Source of the DNA: Pelomyxa schiedti
Lineage: Eukaryota > Evosea > Pelobiontida > Pelomyxidae
DNA length: 53,247 nucleotides
Direction: 5' to 3'
Assembly (NCBI GenBank): GCA_020536535.1
Contig: JAHLWZ010000902.1
Location: forward strand, 1 to 53,247
Shown here: positions 33,332 to 44,433 of the stretch, piece by piece
Numbering within the stretch: the first letter of the stretch is position 1
How the letters are laid out: the number at the start of each line of letters is the position of its first letter
Translations under genes and position numbers: made by a program
Notes under the pieces: generated by a model
Seen by the model: only the letters and a program-made list of their open reading frames with translations
The model's database searches: none
Told to the model about the DNA's origin: nothing

Positions 33332-36253
33332 AGGACGAACCTCCAGGAAGCCCTTTAAACAACCCGTTGACACCTTCAGGTTTATTAATTCTTGTGCACA
33401 TACTCACAACCAGAGACCTTCCTTTTTCACTGACTTTTTTTTTAAGCTCCCACTGCTGGTTTCGCTCCCTTCTTCTCTGCCTTGATGTGTAACTTTGTTA
33501 GAGGATTTGACGTGCCCTATTTGCCATGAGCAGTACTCCAAACAAGCACCAAAAATTCCTCGCGTGTTGGATTGTGGACATTATTTTTGTGAAGGTCTTG
33601 CAAAAACCTAACTAAACTGTGAATTTCACTGCATTGCGAAATGCTCTTTTCACTTAATACTTCCAGAGTGCCTCGACCTTGTATGCACTGCAAGCAACCG
33701 CGCTATATTTTGCGTTACATGCAAACAACCCACAAATATGCCAACTGCCGGTATATCCGGCTTACCTGTGTGCAATGCCATACTCGAAGCTGGTTAGTTT
33801 CTTTCAACTCTTTACCATATTGATTGGTAACCAGTTGCACTGCAAAAATCAAATCCCTCTAGCACTCTTTCAACGCCATCTTCACCTCCATCCACGCCCA
33901 TAGCAATGGGCTCTACTTCCGGATCAAACACTTCTTCACCTTCCCCATCTCCTGTCACTGACGCGGTACCAGCAATACAACCTCTCTCCCTGAGTGGTGA
34001 TTGCACTGCCACAGTCACTGTGGTTGGGGTTCCGCACAACGTTTCTGCCATATGTGAAGAATGCAAGGTACGAAGTGCAACAGTTTACTGTTACAACTGT
34101 CCTGGTTCATTGTGCACCGACTGTTGCAATGCCTCTCATGTCTCAAACTTACAACAGAGACATCAAAGAGTATGCGCTTTATCAGAGTGCATGAGAATAA
34201 GATTATGTACTAGGTACCTGTGCAACACGTTCCCAAGAGGAGATTCTTCTGCAAAGAACACCCTAGTCACTCACTGGATCTATACTGCCAAAATGAACAA
34301 ACTTTAGTTTGTCCAATGTGTTCCGTTGTTGGGTAGAGATTACCTTCGCCATTGATATGGCTCATAGAACAATAGGTCACATAGAGGACACAATGTGTGC
34401 AGTATCGAGGAAGCTGCTTCAGAAATACGAGAGAAACTTAATGAAGTACTTAAAGAATCACAAGACACACTCGTCTCTCTTAAAGACTCATATTCGTCAC
34501 TGTGTGACCTGTGCACTACAAGTGAATCTGCTATCGACAAAGTCTCTCTCCAAATTCAGGTTCATTCTATTGTATTTGTTGCTGACTAAGTAGCACACAA
34601 GACCTTCTTCAGTCAAATCTGCCAAGTAGTAGCAGCCAGAGAAGCAGAGCTATTGTCGGAAGTAGTAAAAAAATCTGGAATAGATAACCTGCGTGCACAA
34701 GTGGATTTGGTAGCATCAAATATCAGTTCTCTGAAAGGGTTAGTGGGAGACAGCAAGGCATTGCTCACAGGGACAAGTGATTTGGAATTGTTGTGGGAAA
34801 AAGAATTCTTGATGGAAAAACTCAAGACTGCAACGAAGAGCCAATCCACGAAACCTTGCTTAAATAGTGTGCCCAATTTTGAGTGTGTATGATGTGAAGA
34901 TGCCTCCACCCATGATTCGCTTTCCCGCCTTTATTTCAAATTTTCCTTTCCAGTGGTAGACATGCACTCAACTTTGCAACACAGAAATCCCACTGGTTCA
35001 ATTTACCGATATCACACCATACATACAAGGAGTGGGGCAAATTGTCATGAGACACTGCTCTCTTAACTTAGGAAACGGGAGTGACGGTACTTTGGTCTGT
35101 ACTGCTCTCATCGTTCTAGCGAGCAAACGAATTAATGCCCCACTAAATAGACCGTTTCTAGTCACATTGTCCTTGATGCGGACATGTGGTATGAATTTTC
35201 TTCTGTGACTGTTACCAAGAGTGGAGTTCTTACAGCCCAGGCATGGGATGGAAGTTCAAAAGGGAATTTACAAATACGGGTGTGTTTTATTGAATTTCTA
35301 TGCATTCCTGTTGAATGGGTTTTAGGTATTGAACACCTTAAAAATTGAACAAGGCGGAGTAATCCACATGACAGGCAAAGGTATTTTGGTGCCATATTAT
35401 CCCAAGATCTTATAGACTCCAGGGTATCTTGGTGGCAGAGCAATATCCCCGTCAAGACAAGGGATTGCATTCCAGGTATACCTCTCCCCTTCGACTGCAA
35501 CGTAATTTGTTAAGGGTGAATCAACCTGGGGAGTTGGCCAGCAAGCTTCTGAGGCAAATGGTGGAGGTGGTGGCGGAGGAACTGCTCAGCCAGAGTCGGG
35601 AACCACTGGTGGAGGTGGTGGAGGCTATGGGGTATCTGGTTGTAATGCAGAACCAGTTGGCAAATTGATGGAAGGCTGCGGGGGATTACCTTATGGGTTA
35701 CAAGATCTATCACCTCCGCACATGGGTGCAGGAGGCGGGTCAGGCCACCCCTTTGGTACAGTAGCTTCTACATATAACATCAATAACCGACTGCTTTAGA
35801 TTCCGTGGGTTCTGAGAAACCGGGAGGGCCTTCTCCGGACTCCGAACAGTCTAATAGAGGGAGAGGAGGCTGCGGCGGCGGCATTGTATGTATTTGTGCT
35901 AGTAGGATAGAAATTGCAGGCATCATTGTAGTAGATGGTGCACCAGGTGAACCAGCAGCACCCAATTCATACGGCTCCGGAGGTGGAGGAGGCGCTGGTG
36001 GCAGTGTGTGGATTCAAGCCGAGGTATGTTCTCCCAGCCTTTACTTTTCCAAGCTTTGACTACCTACCAGGTTCTACACAATGACGGATTGATCTCTTCC
36101 GGAGGTGGGGATGGGGGGATCTGCGGAAGCCCCAATTCAGGCCGGTGCGGGAATGGCGGCATGGGGGCTTGTGGCAGAGTCAGACTCGACTATGTCATTA
36201 CAGAGGGAAGAGGGACGGTAGTGCCCGAACCCCATATTAATAAACTCACTTGA
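33332..36253 (+). CDS. RING/B-box/coiled-coil protein, apparently continuing into a glycine-rich domain
   Basis: RING finger: LTCPICHEQYSKQAPKI, LDCGHYFCE joined to ECLDLVC, then CVTCKQP. A Ser/Pro linker precedes a B-box (CEECKVRSATVYCYNC, TDCCNASHVSNLQQRH) and a second one (FFCKEHPSHSLDLYC, LVCPMC), then a coiled coil (IEEAASEIREKLNEVLKESQ and on to about 34880). This is the TRIM layout, expected of a ubiquitin ligase. From 34980 exons continue without a new clear start into LNLGNGSDGTL, TVTKSGVLTAQAWDGSSKGN, IEQGGVIHMTGK and a Gly-rich stretch ([34 protein letters not shown]) ending HINKLT at 36251-36253. The start codon and the join around 34890-34980 are unresolved; in the simplest reading a TAG sits in frame at 34967-34969, so two genes remain possible. 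Confidence 0.65.
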
Positions 36254-36372
36254 TTCGTAGCAATTTTTTGCCTCTTGAAACGCCACAACGAGCCGAAAAT
36301 AACCTGTCCAATTTAAAACGACAAACATCAAAAAGCGGGAAAAATAAAGGAAATAAAAAAAGAACCCAAGAA

Positions 36373-39300
36373 ATGGCTGGCAAAGCGCCACCCGAACTGT
36401 CGTTGGAGCAATTTCCAGCCCGTAACCCAGCAACGGCTGCCGTCCATTTTGATCCAGGCGCTGTCGATCGCAACACCACCCTTCCCACAATTACGGTTGC
36501 AGCTCCCCCGGCCGACACGCCAGCCGCCACGCGAGCAACTACGTGCACAAATTGCGCCGCCGAAGGTTGCACTTGCGCAGGCGGCGTTGGCGGTTCCGAA
36601 AAGAATATGGCCGCGGCACCCGACGCGACCGGGAAAATGACGACGACTACGACGGCGGCAACCACGACGGCCACCACCACGGCCACGGCCACGACCACGG
36701 CCACGTCTTTTAGTGGCGGGGAGGAGAACTACCGCTCGGCGTCGATCTCTCGCTCTGAGGACGAGGACGCGGAGGGCGGCGCGTCGGACACCTCGGCGGC
36801 TGCCCGCGGCACGCCGTACAGAGCCCCCGTCGCGCCGATTTCTGCCCCCAAACCTCAGCTGCTTGATGTTCAGCAAGTTGTATCGGTACCCGCACAGATA
36901 ACACAAATGCAAGCACAAGCACTAACGCAAACACAAACACAAACGCAAACGCAAATCAAACCGGAGCACAACTGCTTGTGCCAGCATGGCAGGGCGTGCC
37001 TTCCACCTCTCTCACAACTGCAGAATTCACAACCTGTTCAGCTCTTCCAGCCAACCACGCCGCCTCAGAGTTCATCTCCACCTCAAACAAATTTGCTGCC
37101 TCTCCCACCACAGCAACACCAGCACCGAATGGCAAAAAGCTCTGCTAGTGGACAAACTTCAACAGCAAACCCAGCGAAAAAAGCAAGACGGCTATTCACA
37201 AGAGTGCATCTCCTTTAATATTCATTTTCGTAACTCACTCGTACAGGATGAAGACAAAAAAATTGCCCAAGGTGTATCTCTTGGTTTACCGTGGGATGAT
37301 ATTGTGAAGTGGGGAAATTTGGAGCGCACTCCAACACAAGTTGGATGCCGCTATCGACGCCTACTCAAATTGCAACAGCAACCTGCTCCTGTACAAACTT
37401 CTAACACAACATCAAGTACAATACAGTTATTACCACACCCGATACTGACCTAATTACTACTATTATCTTCTGTGTAATGATAAAATCAAGCTACAACTTC
37501 TGGAAATTGCCCGAACACCCAAGGGTGCTCCTGCTTAAATAGTGCCTCGGCTACACCTTGTGCATATTGCAGCCAGCAATCGCTTCTACCAGCAAAGCAT
37601 AGTTCTGACGTTAGGGTACCCTATAATTCTCGATGACAACTCCTAACATGTTTTAGCCTCCTGAAGTGCAACCTCCAGCTCCAAAAGTCAGAAAAGTGAA
37701 ACCAATCGCCCCTCTAAATAGCCCAAACCTTTCACCAACATCTGATGAGCCGCCACCGTGTTGCCAGGTACCACTCTTCTTGTTAATTTAACTTTAGTCC
37801 ATTACTCCCCCTGTCTTCGACATACTCACAATTCCTTTCCCACAGCAAATCCTTCCACCAGACATAGAACAGCTTCAAAAAGAAAAAAAATTTCTTGAGG
37901 TAACATTAATGCAAATTTGATTCCATCTGATTATTTTCAGGAACGAGTAGCTAGTCTCGAACAGCTCATAAAAGAAAGAGAGGTGACTTCCTCCTACGTT
38001 AACGTCTAATTCAGAGTAAAATCAGGAAAGAGAGCAGGAATTCCGCGGACGTTACGACGTTGTAGTGAGAGACGTACTTATAAAAAATTCTACCCTTCAC
38101 AGAGTGCGCTTTTCATATGTCCACCCTATGACCCCTTATTCCCTGTAGAAGCTTTCAAGAGATAAAGTTTCCAGTGACAGTACACAGCTTGGTTTTTCTA
38201 CATATGAAAGGTTTAGATGTGATTCTGCCAAATTCTCACATTTCAACTAGACGTGGTATTGAAATTGTAGAAGTATGGAAAGATGGACAACTCCTCAAAG
38301 AATTGAAGCAACGGATAGTCTGCTATATAAAATCCTTTTCCACTTTTCTTAATCAATGCAGGCCTCAACTTTGGCTGAACGGGATAGACTTGAGCAAACG
38401 TCAAAGTTAGTAAAGAAGAGACAACCTAAAGGTTTACATCTCCTAGCTTCCTATTTGCTGAACCGTTTTTACCCATTTTTCTTTTTGTTTACCAGATCCT
38501 CTTATGCTGGAAGTACTCAAAAATAAGATAGCTGATTTGCGAAAGGTTTGTACAATACCAAACATATCTCTATAAAAAATGTAAACACAGATCTCTTTTA
38601 GTTTGAGGCAGAATTGGAGTTGGAAAAAGAGAAACTGGGAGCAAAAAAGTCAGTTCACGCTCGTGAACTAAAGCGTGTTTCCGATGAAGAAGCATCCCGC
38701 TTTAATGGGAACCCATTACTTAATCAGCGGTACCTATTGTTGAATTTGCTTGGGAAAGGTGCACTGCCTTATTTTTCTAAAATCGATTTCTTATTGCAAA
38801 TCAGGTGGTTTCAGTGAAGTATACGAAGTAGCTAAGAAGTAATAAAAGCAGTACTAATTTGTCACTAGGCATATGACCTGCGTGAACTCCGCTATGTCGC
38901 TTGCAAATTGCACTCCCTCAATCAACAGTGGACAGAACAAAAAAAAGAAAACTTTATGAAACATGCCTTGAGGGAATATAACATTCAAAAGTATATTTCC
39001 AAGTTTTACGTAATTGTCCAACCAAATACAAGGTGCCTGAACCACCACACGGTAGAACAAAATGAGCATTTCACTTTTGTTAAGTTTTTCAGGTTGTACA
39101 GCTTTTTGACGTTTTTGAAATCGACCAAACTTGTTTTTGCACTGTACTTGAGTTCTGTGAGGTATCAACCTCCTTTCTTTTGCACTATTTTGATTTATGA
39201 CAGGGAGGTGATTTAGAAACACATTTAAAGCAACATAAGCTTCTTAGGTAGTGTCTGATCCTTGAATCTCCCTCTTAACCATGATGCAGTGAAAAAGAAA

Positions 39301-40112
39301 CCAAATGTATAATGCACCAGATTTTCTTGGGTCTGGTTTACCTTAATTCACAGAAAAGACCAATTATTCATTATGTATGCCCTAATCCAACACTAACTAC
39401 TCTCATGCTCCAAAAATAACAATACAGGATATCAAACCTTCCAATGTACTGCTTTCCAAGGAGGGTCTAGTTAAATTGACCGATTTTGGGTAATATCCTT
39501 ACTGTTGGCCTTCTTTTTGTAATCGTTTTACAGGCTTTCGAAAATTATGGACGAAGGGGAAGATAACTTGGAATTAACTAATCAAGGAGCAGGAACTTAT
39601 TGGTACCACTAGTGTATTTTCGTTATGATTACTCAGCATGTGCAGGTACCTACCTCCAGAGTGTTTTATCAAAAGTCCTCCACCCAAAATATCCGTTAAG
39701 GTATATTCTCACTTCATCAACAATCAAAGAAAGTAATATCTGTCTAGGTGGATGTATGGTCTGCCGGTTGTTTCCTCACTCCATTTGCCAATTATTCCGT
39801 ACCAACAACTCGAAAATAGGTGTGGTTTTCTATCAAATGCTGTACGGCCGGAAACCATTTGGCAATAACCTATCACAACAAATGCTTTTGACGCAAGCAG
39901 ACCTGTTACTCCATGCTGAAGTGTTATTCCCTCCAAAACCTCCTGTGTCACAAGAAGCCAAGGTGATGTCTTTCAATTTTCTTTCTTGCCTTCTTTCTGG
40001 TCTTGCCCTGACCACCTCGCAGGATTTGATACGCAAGTGCCTATCACCAGACCCTGCAGAGAGGCCTGACGCCTCTACCTGCCTCACTGATCCCTTCTTC
40101 ACTGGGGTGTGA
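36373..40112 (+). CDS. TLK: Tousled-like kinase locus with upstream SANT/Myb-like exon
   Basis: Kinase part: about fifteen exons rebuild a Tousled-like Ser/Thr kinase: coiled coil ([27 protein letters not shown]), [139 protein letters not shown]; stop 40110-40112. TLKs phosphorylate the histone chaperone Asf1 and act in chromatin assembly. Upstream, ATG 36373 opens a 277-codon disordered exon (Thr-, Gln/Pro-rich) joined across a 43-nt intron (37204-37246) to a SANT-like fold, [20 protein letters not shown] then [15 protein letters not shown]. No leader or ATG is evident for a separate TLK gene, so I treat this as one locus. The stretch 37454-37660 is not resolved. Confidence 0.75.
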
Positions 40113-40528
40113 CTTTCACTTGTACCTCCATAGACCACCAAACCCTCAGCTAATTGTACATACCGTTAATTTCTACATTCCAATACAAGGAGGAAGTTTT
40201 GCTTTATCCATAGATAACCACCTTACCCGAACCACAATACAGAACCAACCAGGGGTTTCCCGTGGAAAAGGAAAACGAAACCTGCAAAAATTGCTTGGTA
40301 GATTTTCACCAGGCTACTCTGACTTCATAAACAACGAAGTTGTTTGGGAATACAGAATAGCTCTGCTGGTACAACTCCCCTCCACAGGAAAAACCCCAAG
40401 AACTTTTTTTTTTGAAGGTGCCCAGTTTGTCCAAGAGATTACTGGGTGACACAGAGGTTGGGGGAATTTTTTTCCATTCCACGCCTGAGGACTGATGGTT
40501 CCACTCAATCACAACTTTCGCACTTGCA

Positions 40529-43500
40529 ATGAAGCCGAGGCTCCAGGGGTCGGCACTGACGATGGCGGCGTCGGCGGCCGCTTCTGTGGCCAACACCTAC
40601 GCCGCTCAACAGCAGATTGCTCCCGTCCCAAACGCCAACGCCAGCATCATCACAGCCAGCCCCCAGCAGCAGCAACAACCACCACAGCAGCCACCACATC
40701 AACAAGAGGTGGCAACGCACTCGAGCGCATCTGCATCTTCTTGTGCTGCAACTGCAGCAGCAACTGCAGCAGGGGCCACCGACGATGGCGACGACTACGG
40801 GATTGTTGTGGTGGGAGGAGGAGACAGCCCTCCGCAGGGCCACGAGGGTGCCCAGGACCAAGACGACCAGGCGCAGGACCCAGCAGGGGGCGCGGAGGCC
40901 GAGTACGAGGAGGGGAGCAGCCGGGGGGTGGTGGAGTCGGTGGAGGAGGCGGTGCAGGAGGGCGGGGCGGAGCGGGCGGTGGAGGTGGTGGGGATGCTGC
41001 GGCACGAGGACTGGCAGGTGCGCATGGCCTGCTGCGCCGCGCTGGGCGACGCGAGGCTCAGGCTGGTGGGGCCCATGGTGGGCGAGAGCGACGGCGGCGA
41101 GGCCGGCGGCGGCGACGGGGGGGCTCCCCAGAGGGGCGTTAAGTCTCTCGTTCTCAGGCCGTTGGTGGCGTTGCTCGAGGTCGAAAAAATGTGTGTAATA
41201 TTGTGTACTTCTATGCAACGTTGTCATGTGGCTGGTTGTGCTTACTTAGATTTCTCTTTTATAAAAAAAAGGCCACAGGTGAGGGTGGCTATAATAACAA
41301 CGCTTGGATTACTGGGGGACATGCGGGCACTTGCAATTTTGGAACATTTGAAGGTGTGGGTTCTTCCCTCACCCGTTGTGAGACTGGGCATTAAAAAGTG
41401 GTTTGTCCTTTTTTGTTGTAGGTGGAAGGGGACTTACGGGTCAGAGTTGAAGCTGAAAACGCAGTCAACACCCTTTCTATGCAAGCAACTTCACCAGTGC
41501 CACGGAATGATAATGACATTTCCTCTGTATCTGATACAGTGCCTCTGGATCCCCCAAAACCTTGTTCTTCAAGTCATGGGAGCTTTACTTCATCTCACAC
41601 TACTCTGGAGCAATCAATTCATCACGTAGCACACAGCTCAACAGATGAAGCACTGTCAGCTAATCCTCTTTTGGAGGAAGACGATTTGTCTCTGCTTAAT
41701 TGTGGTGGAAATTTTGACCTGAAGCAAAAAAATACTGTGGGAATAGAACAACACTCTGAGGATTCTTCCAACATCTCTACAAGCGACACTTCACGTAGTA
41801 CCTCTGTCCCAAACTCCAGTGCAAGCAGTGAGGACCGGGAGCAACCACCAACAGAGAGCAAACTTTTATTTTCACAAAATACCTTGTCACGATCAAAAAG
41901 AAGACCTACTACTCCAACAAAAACCAGTATGTACTTCAAGTTGCCTGTCAATTTTATCACAATCCTTAAGATCGGGCTTCCAAGAAAAACAGAGCAAGTC
42001 CAAAAACTCCGCCTCCAAACGAAACGCTGGATAAATTTATATATGGAGGAATCAAATCCACTTCCCCACCTCCCCAGCTTAATATATCGAATACTACATC
42101 CAGTTCAACTGGCTCGACTGAGCCTCCCCCAAGTTTGGTGGACCCTCAACCACAACCAGACCAGTCATTCCAATATGTCTCAAGCCACACAAAACGGAAC
42201 CTCCAACCACTGTCCAGTAGAGCTTGCATTTCTAATACCACAAAACGGTCTATACAGGAATTAGTTCAGTCAGCAGTACCTGCACTGCCTAAACCAATAC
42301 CACGCCCATACAGACGGCTTATCGACTTCTCTGTACTTTCCGCTGGTCAAAAGAAGGTGCTATTCCAGAATTTTTCTCCCTATTCTTAAGGTATCTAGGC
42401 CTTGGACATTGCCTTTGCTGGTCAATCCTTCTTCTTCACTGGGGCTGCAGGCACAGGAAAAAGTTTCCTCCTGAGAATTCTTGTTGAGGAGTTGCGGGCA
42501 CGACATCCTCCAGACACTGTATTTGTTACCGCAAGGTAATTTCTACCCACTCGATGTTTCTAACAAAGTCTGAAAAAGCACAGGAATTGCTGCTTGCAAT
42601 ATCGGCGGTGTAACACTCCACTCGTTTGCAGTTTGTCAATTCTCCGCCTTTTTACCCCTGATAGTAATGTACCTCACTACAGGGTATTGGATTAGGAGAT
42701 GGGGCAACAGCAGCATTAATAACAAAGGTGAAAAAGAACACAAATGCTAGGCGGAGGTGGAAAGATATTCATGTATGGTCCAATTTCTACTACGTCACCC
42801 GAACTGAAGATGGAAAAGGTTTTAGTTATTGATGAAGTTTCTATGCTCAGTGGTGAGTTTTTTGATAAGCTCGATGCCATTGCAAAGGAAGTACGCCACA
42901 ATGACAAACCGTTTGGAGGAATCCAAGTTATTTTATGTGGGGATTTCTTTCAACTGCCCCCTGGTACCATTACATAGCTCTAGTACCCAGTGAATGGTAT
43001 TAACCCTTAACAGTTTTTAAGGGCACAGAACAACTTTTCTGTTTCGAGAGTATGGCTTGGAAAGCTCTTGTTACTAGTACCGTGGAAGTAGCTATTCCCT
43101 CTTCTTGATCACCATTAGTAATTTTCATGTTTTCAGTTAGTAAGTATATACCGGCAGAAAGAAAGTAATTGGATCAAGATATTGAATGAAGTGAGGTCAT
43201 TTAATTCATTATTTTTCTTGGTTTTCATTCTAAGATCAGACTTGGAGCGGTTTCACGTGAATCTTGGGAGCGCCTCAAAAAATGTATACACCAGATTCTG
43301 AGTACAGCCGATGGGATAGAACCTACTCGCCTATGTGTGCATCATTTTTTTTTTAAAGTTCATACAAACCATTTCAAGGTCCCATGCGAGCAGAAGCAGC
43401 AGCTGTCAACACACAAAAGCTTTCTCAGATTCCTGTAGAATCAACTTTCCTATCTTTCAGTTGATTTTTCTTAGGGAGCAGAGCACACCTTCCAAGCTAT

Positions 43501-44301
43501 TGACAAGGCTGAAAATGACATTTTTCTTAAAGTTCTATCTGAACATACAGCCCCCACTAAGCTCATACTGAAAGAGAAATCACAAGTACTTATATGCCAC
43601 CTCTATTTTCCTTTTCTCACTGGAGACAGGTAGTTCTTCTCCGAAATATTGACCCCGATGTTGGTCTTGTGAATGGAGCTACTGGCGTTGTTACCGTACT
43701 TTCACATAATTAGTCCCTCTCATCCAAAGATCAATAAGGGATTTGACGCTGAAGGTTTTCCAGTAGTACAATTCAAGTCTGTGACACGCTCAGTATGTCG
43801 AGAGGAATGGAATTACCAAATTGGGGACCAAATTGTAATTATTGAAGACTAATAACAATTGATCACTCACACTTGTTGGTCAAGCTGGCTTCGCGGTCAC
43901 AGGTCCCTCTCCAACTAGCCTGGGCACTCAGGTACTTCATTTGGCCTATTGCTGAGTCTAACTTTTTTTAATTTAGCATTCATAGAAGGTAAGCCTACGA
44001 ATCAAAGGTTTTTTTTCATAGTATACTGTTCAGTCAAGGAATGACCCTGGAAAAAGTGGAAATGAGCCTACGACGGGTATTTTGCCATTCTTCTCAATTG
44101 TGGTCTCAGCTTTTGCCTAGGTGTTTGCCCCAGGTCAAGTGTATGTTGCTCTAAGGTGATGCCTCTTCTTGCCTTTCTCTGCACCTTCACCAATTAATGA
44201 CAAGCCGGGTTACATCACTTGAGGGTGTGTCTATTTCAGACGGCCTGCCTGACCCAAGCCTACTCAAACCTCACATAAAGGTAGCCAACACACAAGTGTA
44301 A
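40529..44301 (+). CDS. HEAT-repeat - PIF1-family DNA helicase
   Basis: N terminus: Ala/Gln-rich, then HEAT-like helices [40 protein letters not shown] and [19 protein letters not shown] across two introns, then a Ser/Pro-rich linker. From about 42300 the PIF1 core: LSAGQKK joined to [20 protein letters not shown] with Walker [44 protein letters not shown] (Walker B), [75 protein letters not shown] and [15 protein letters not shown]. Stop 44299-44301. PIF1 helicases unwind G-quadruplexes and R-loops in nucleus or mitochondria. Reading frame and splice phase run on from the HEAT part to the helicase part (for example intron 41931-41969 joining linker pieces), supporting one gene. The start at 40562 ([10 protein letters not shown]) is an alternative. 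Confidence 0.8.
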
Positions 44302-44433
44302 CCTAACACACACAAAGGTACAACAATTTTACAGCACAATGGTTGCATCTTCCACGTAACAAAGACCAAATTGGAGGTCGTAATAAACAACAGATAGCAG
44401 ATATCTTATTTTTGTTTTTTCTTTCATTGCGCT

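Noticed and set aside
36246-36918. Minus-strand frames of 152 and 196 codons opposite the SANT/TLK first exon
   Set aside because: Val/Ala and Arg-rich antisense of a Thr-repeat exon.
40505-41227. Minus-strand frame of 240 codons and other plus frames over the HEAT-PIF1 first exon
   Set aside because: GC-rich shadow frames; the frame with HEAT-like helices and proper splice continuation is the real one.
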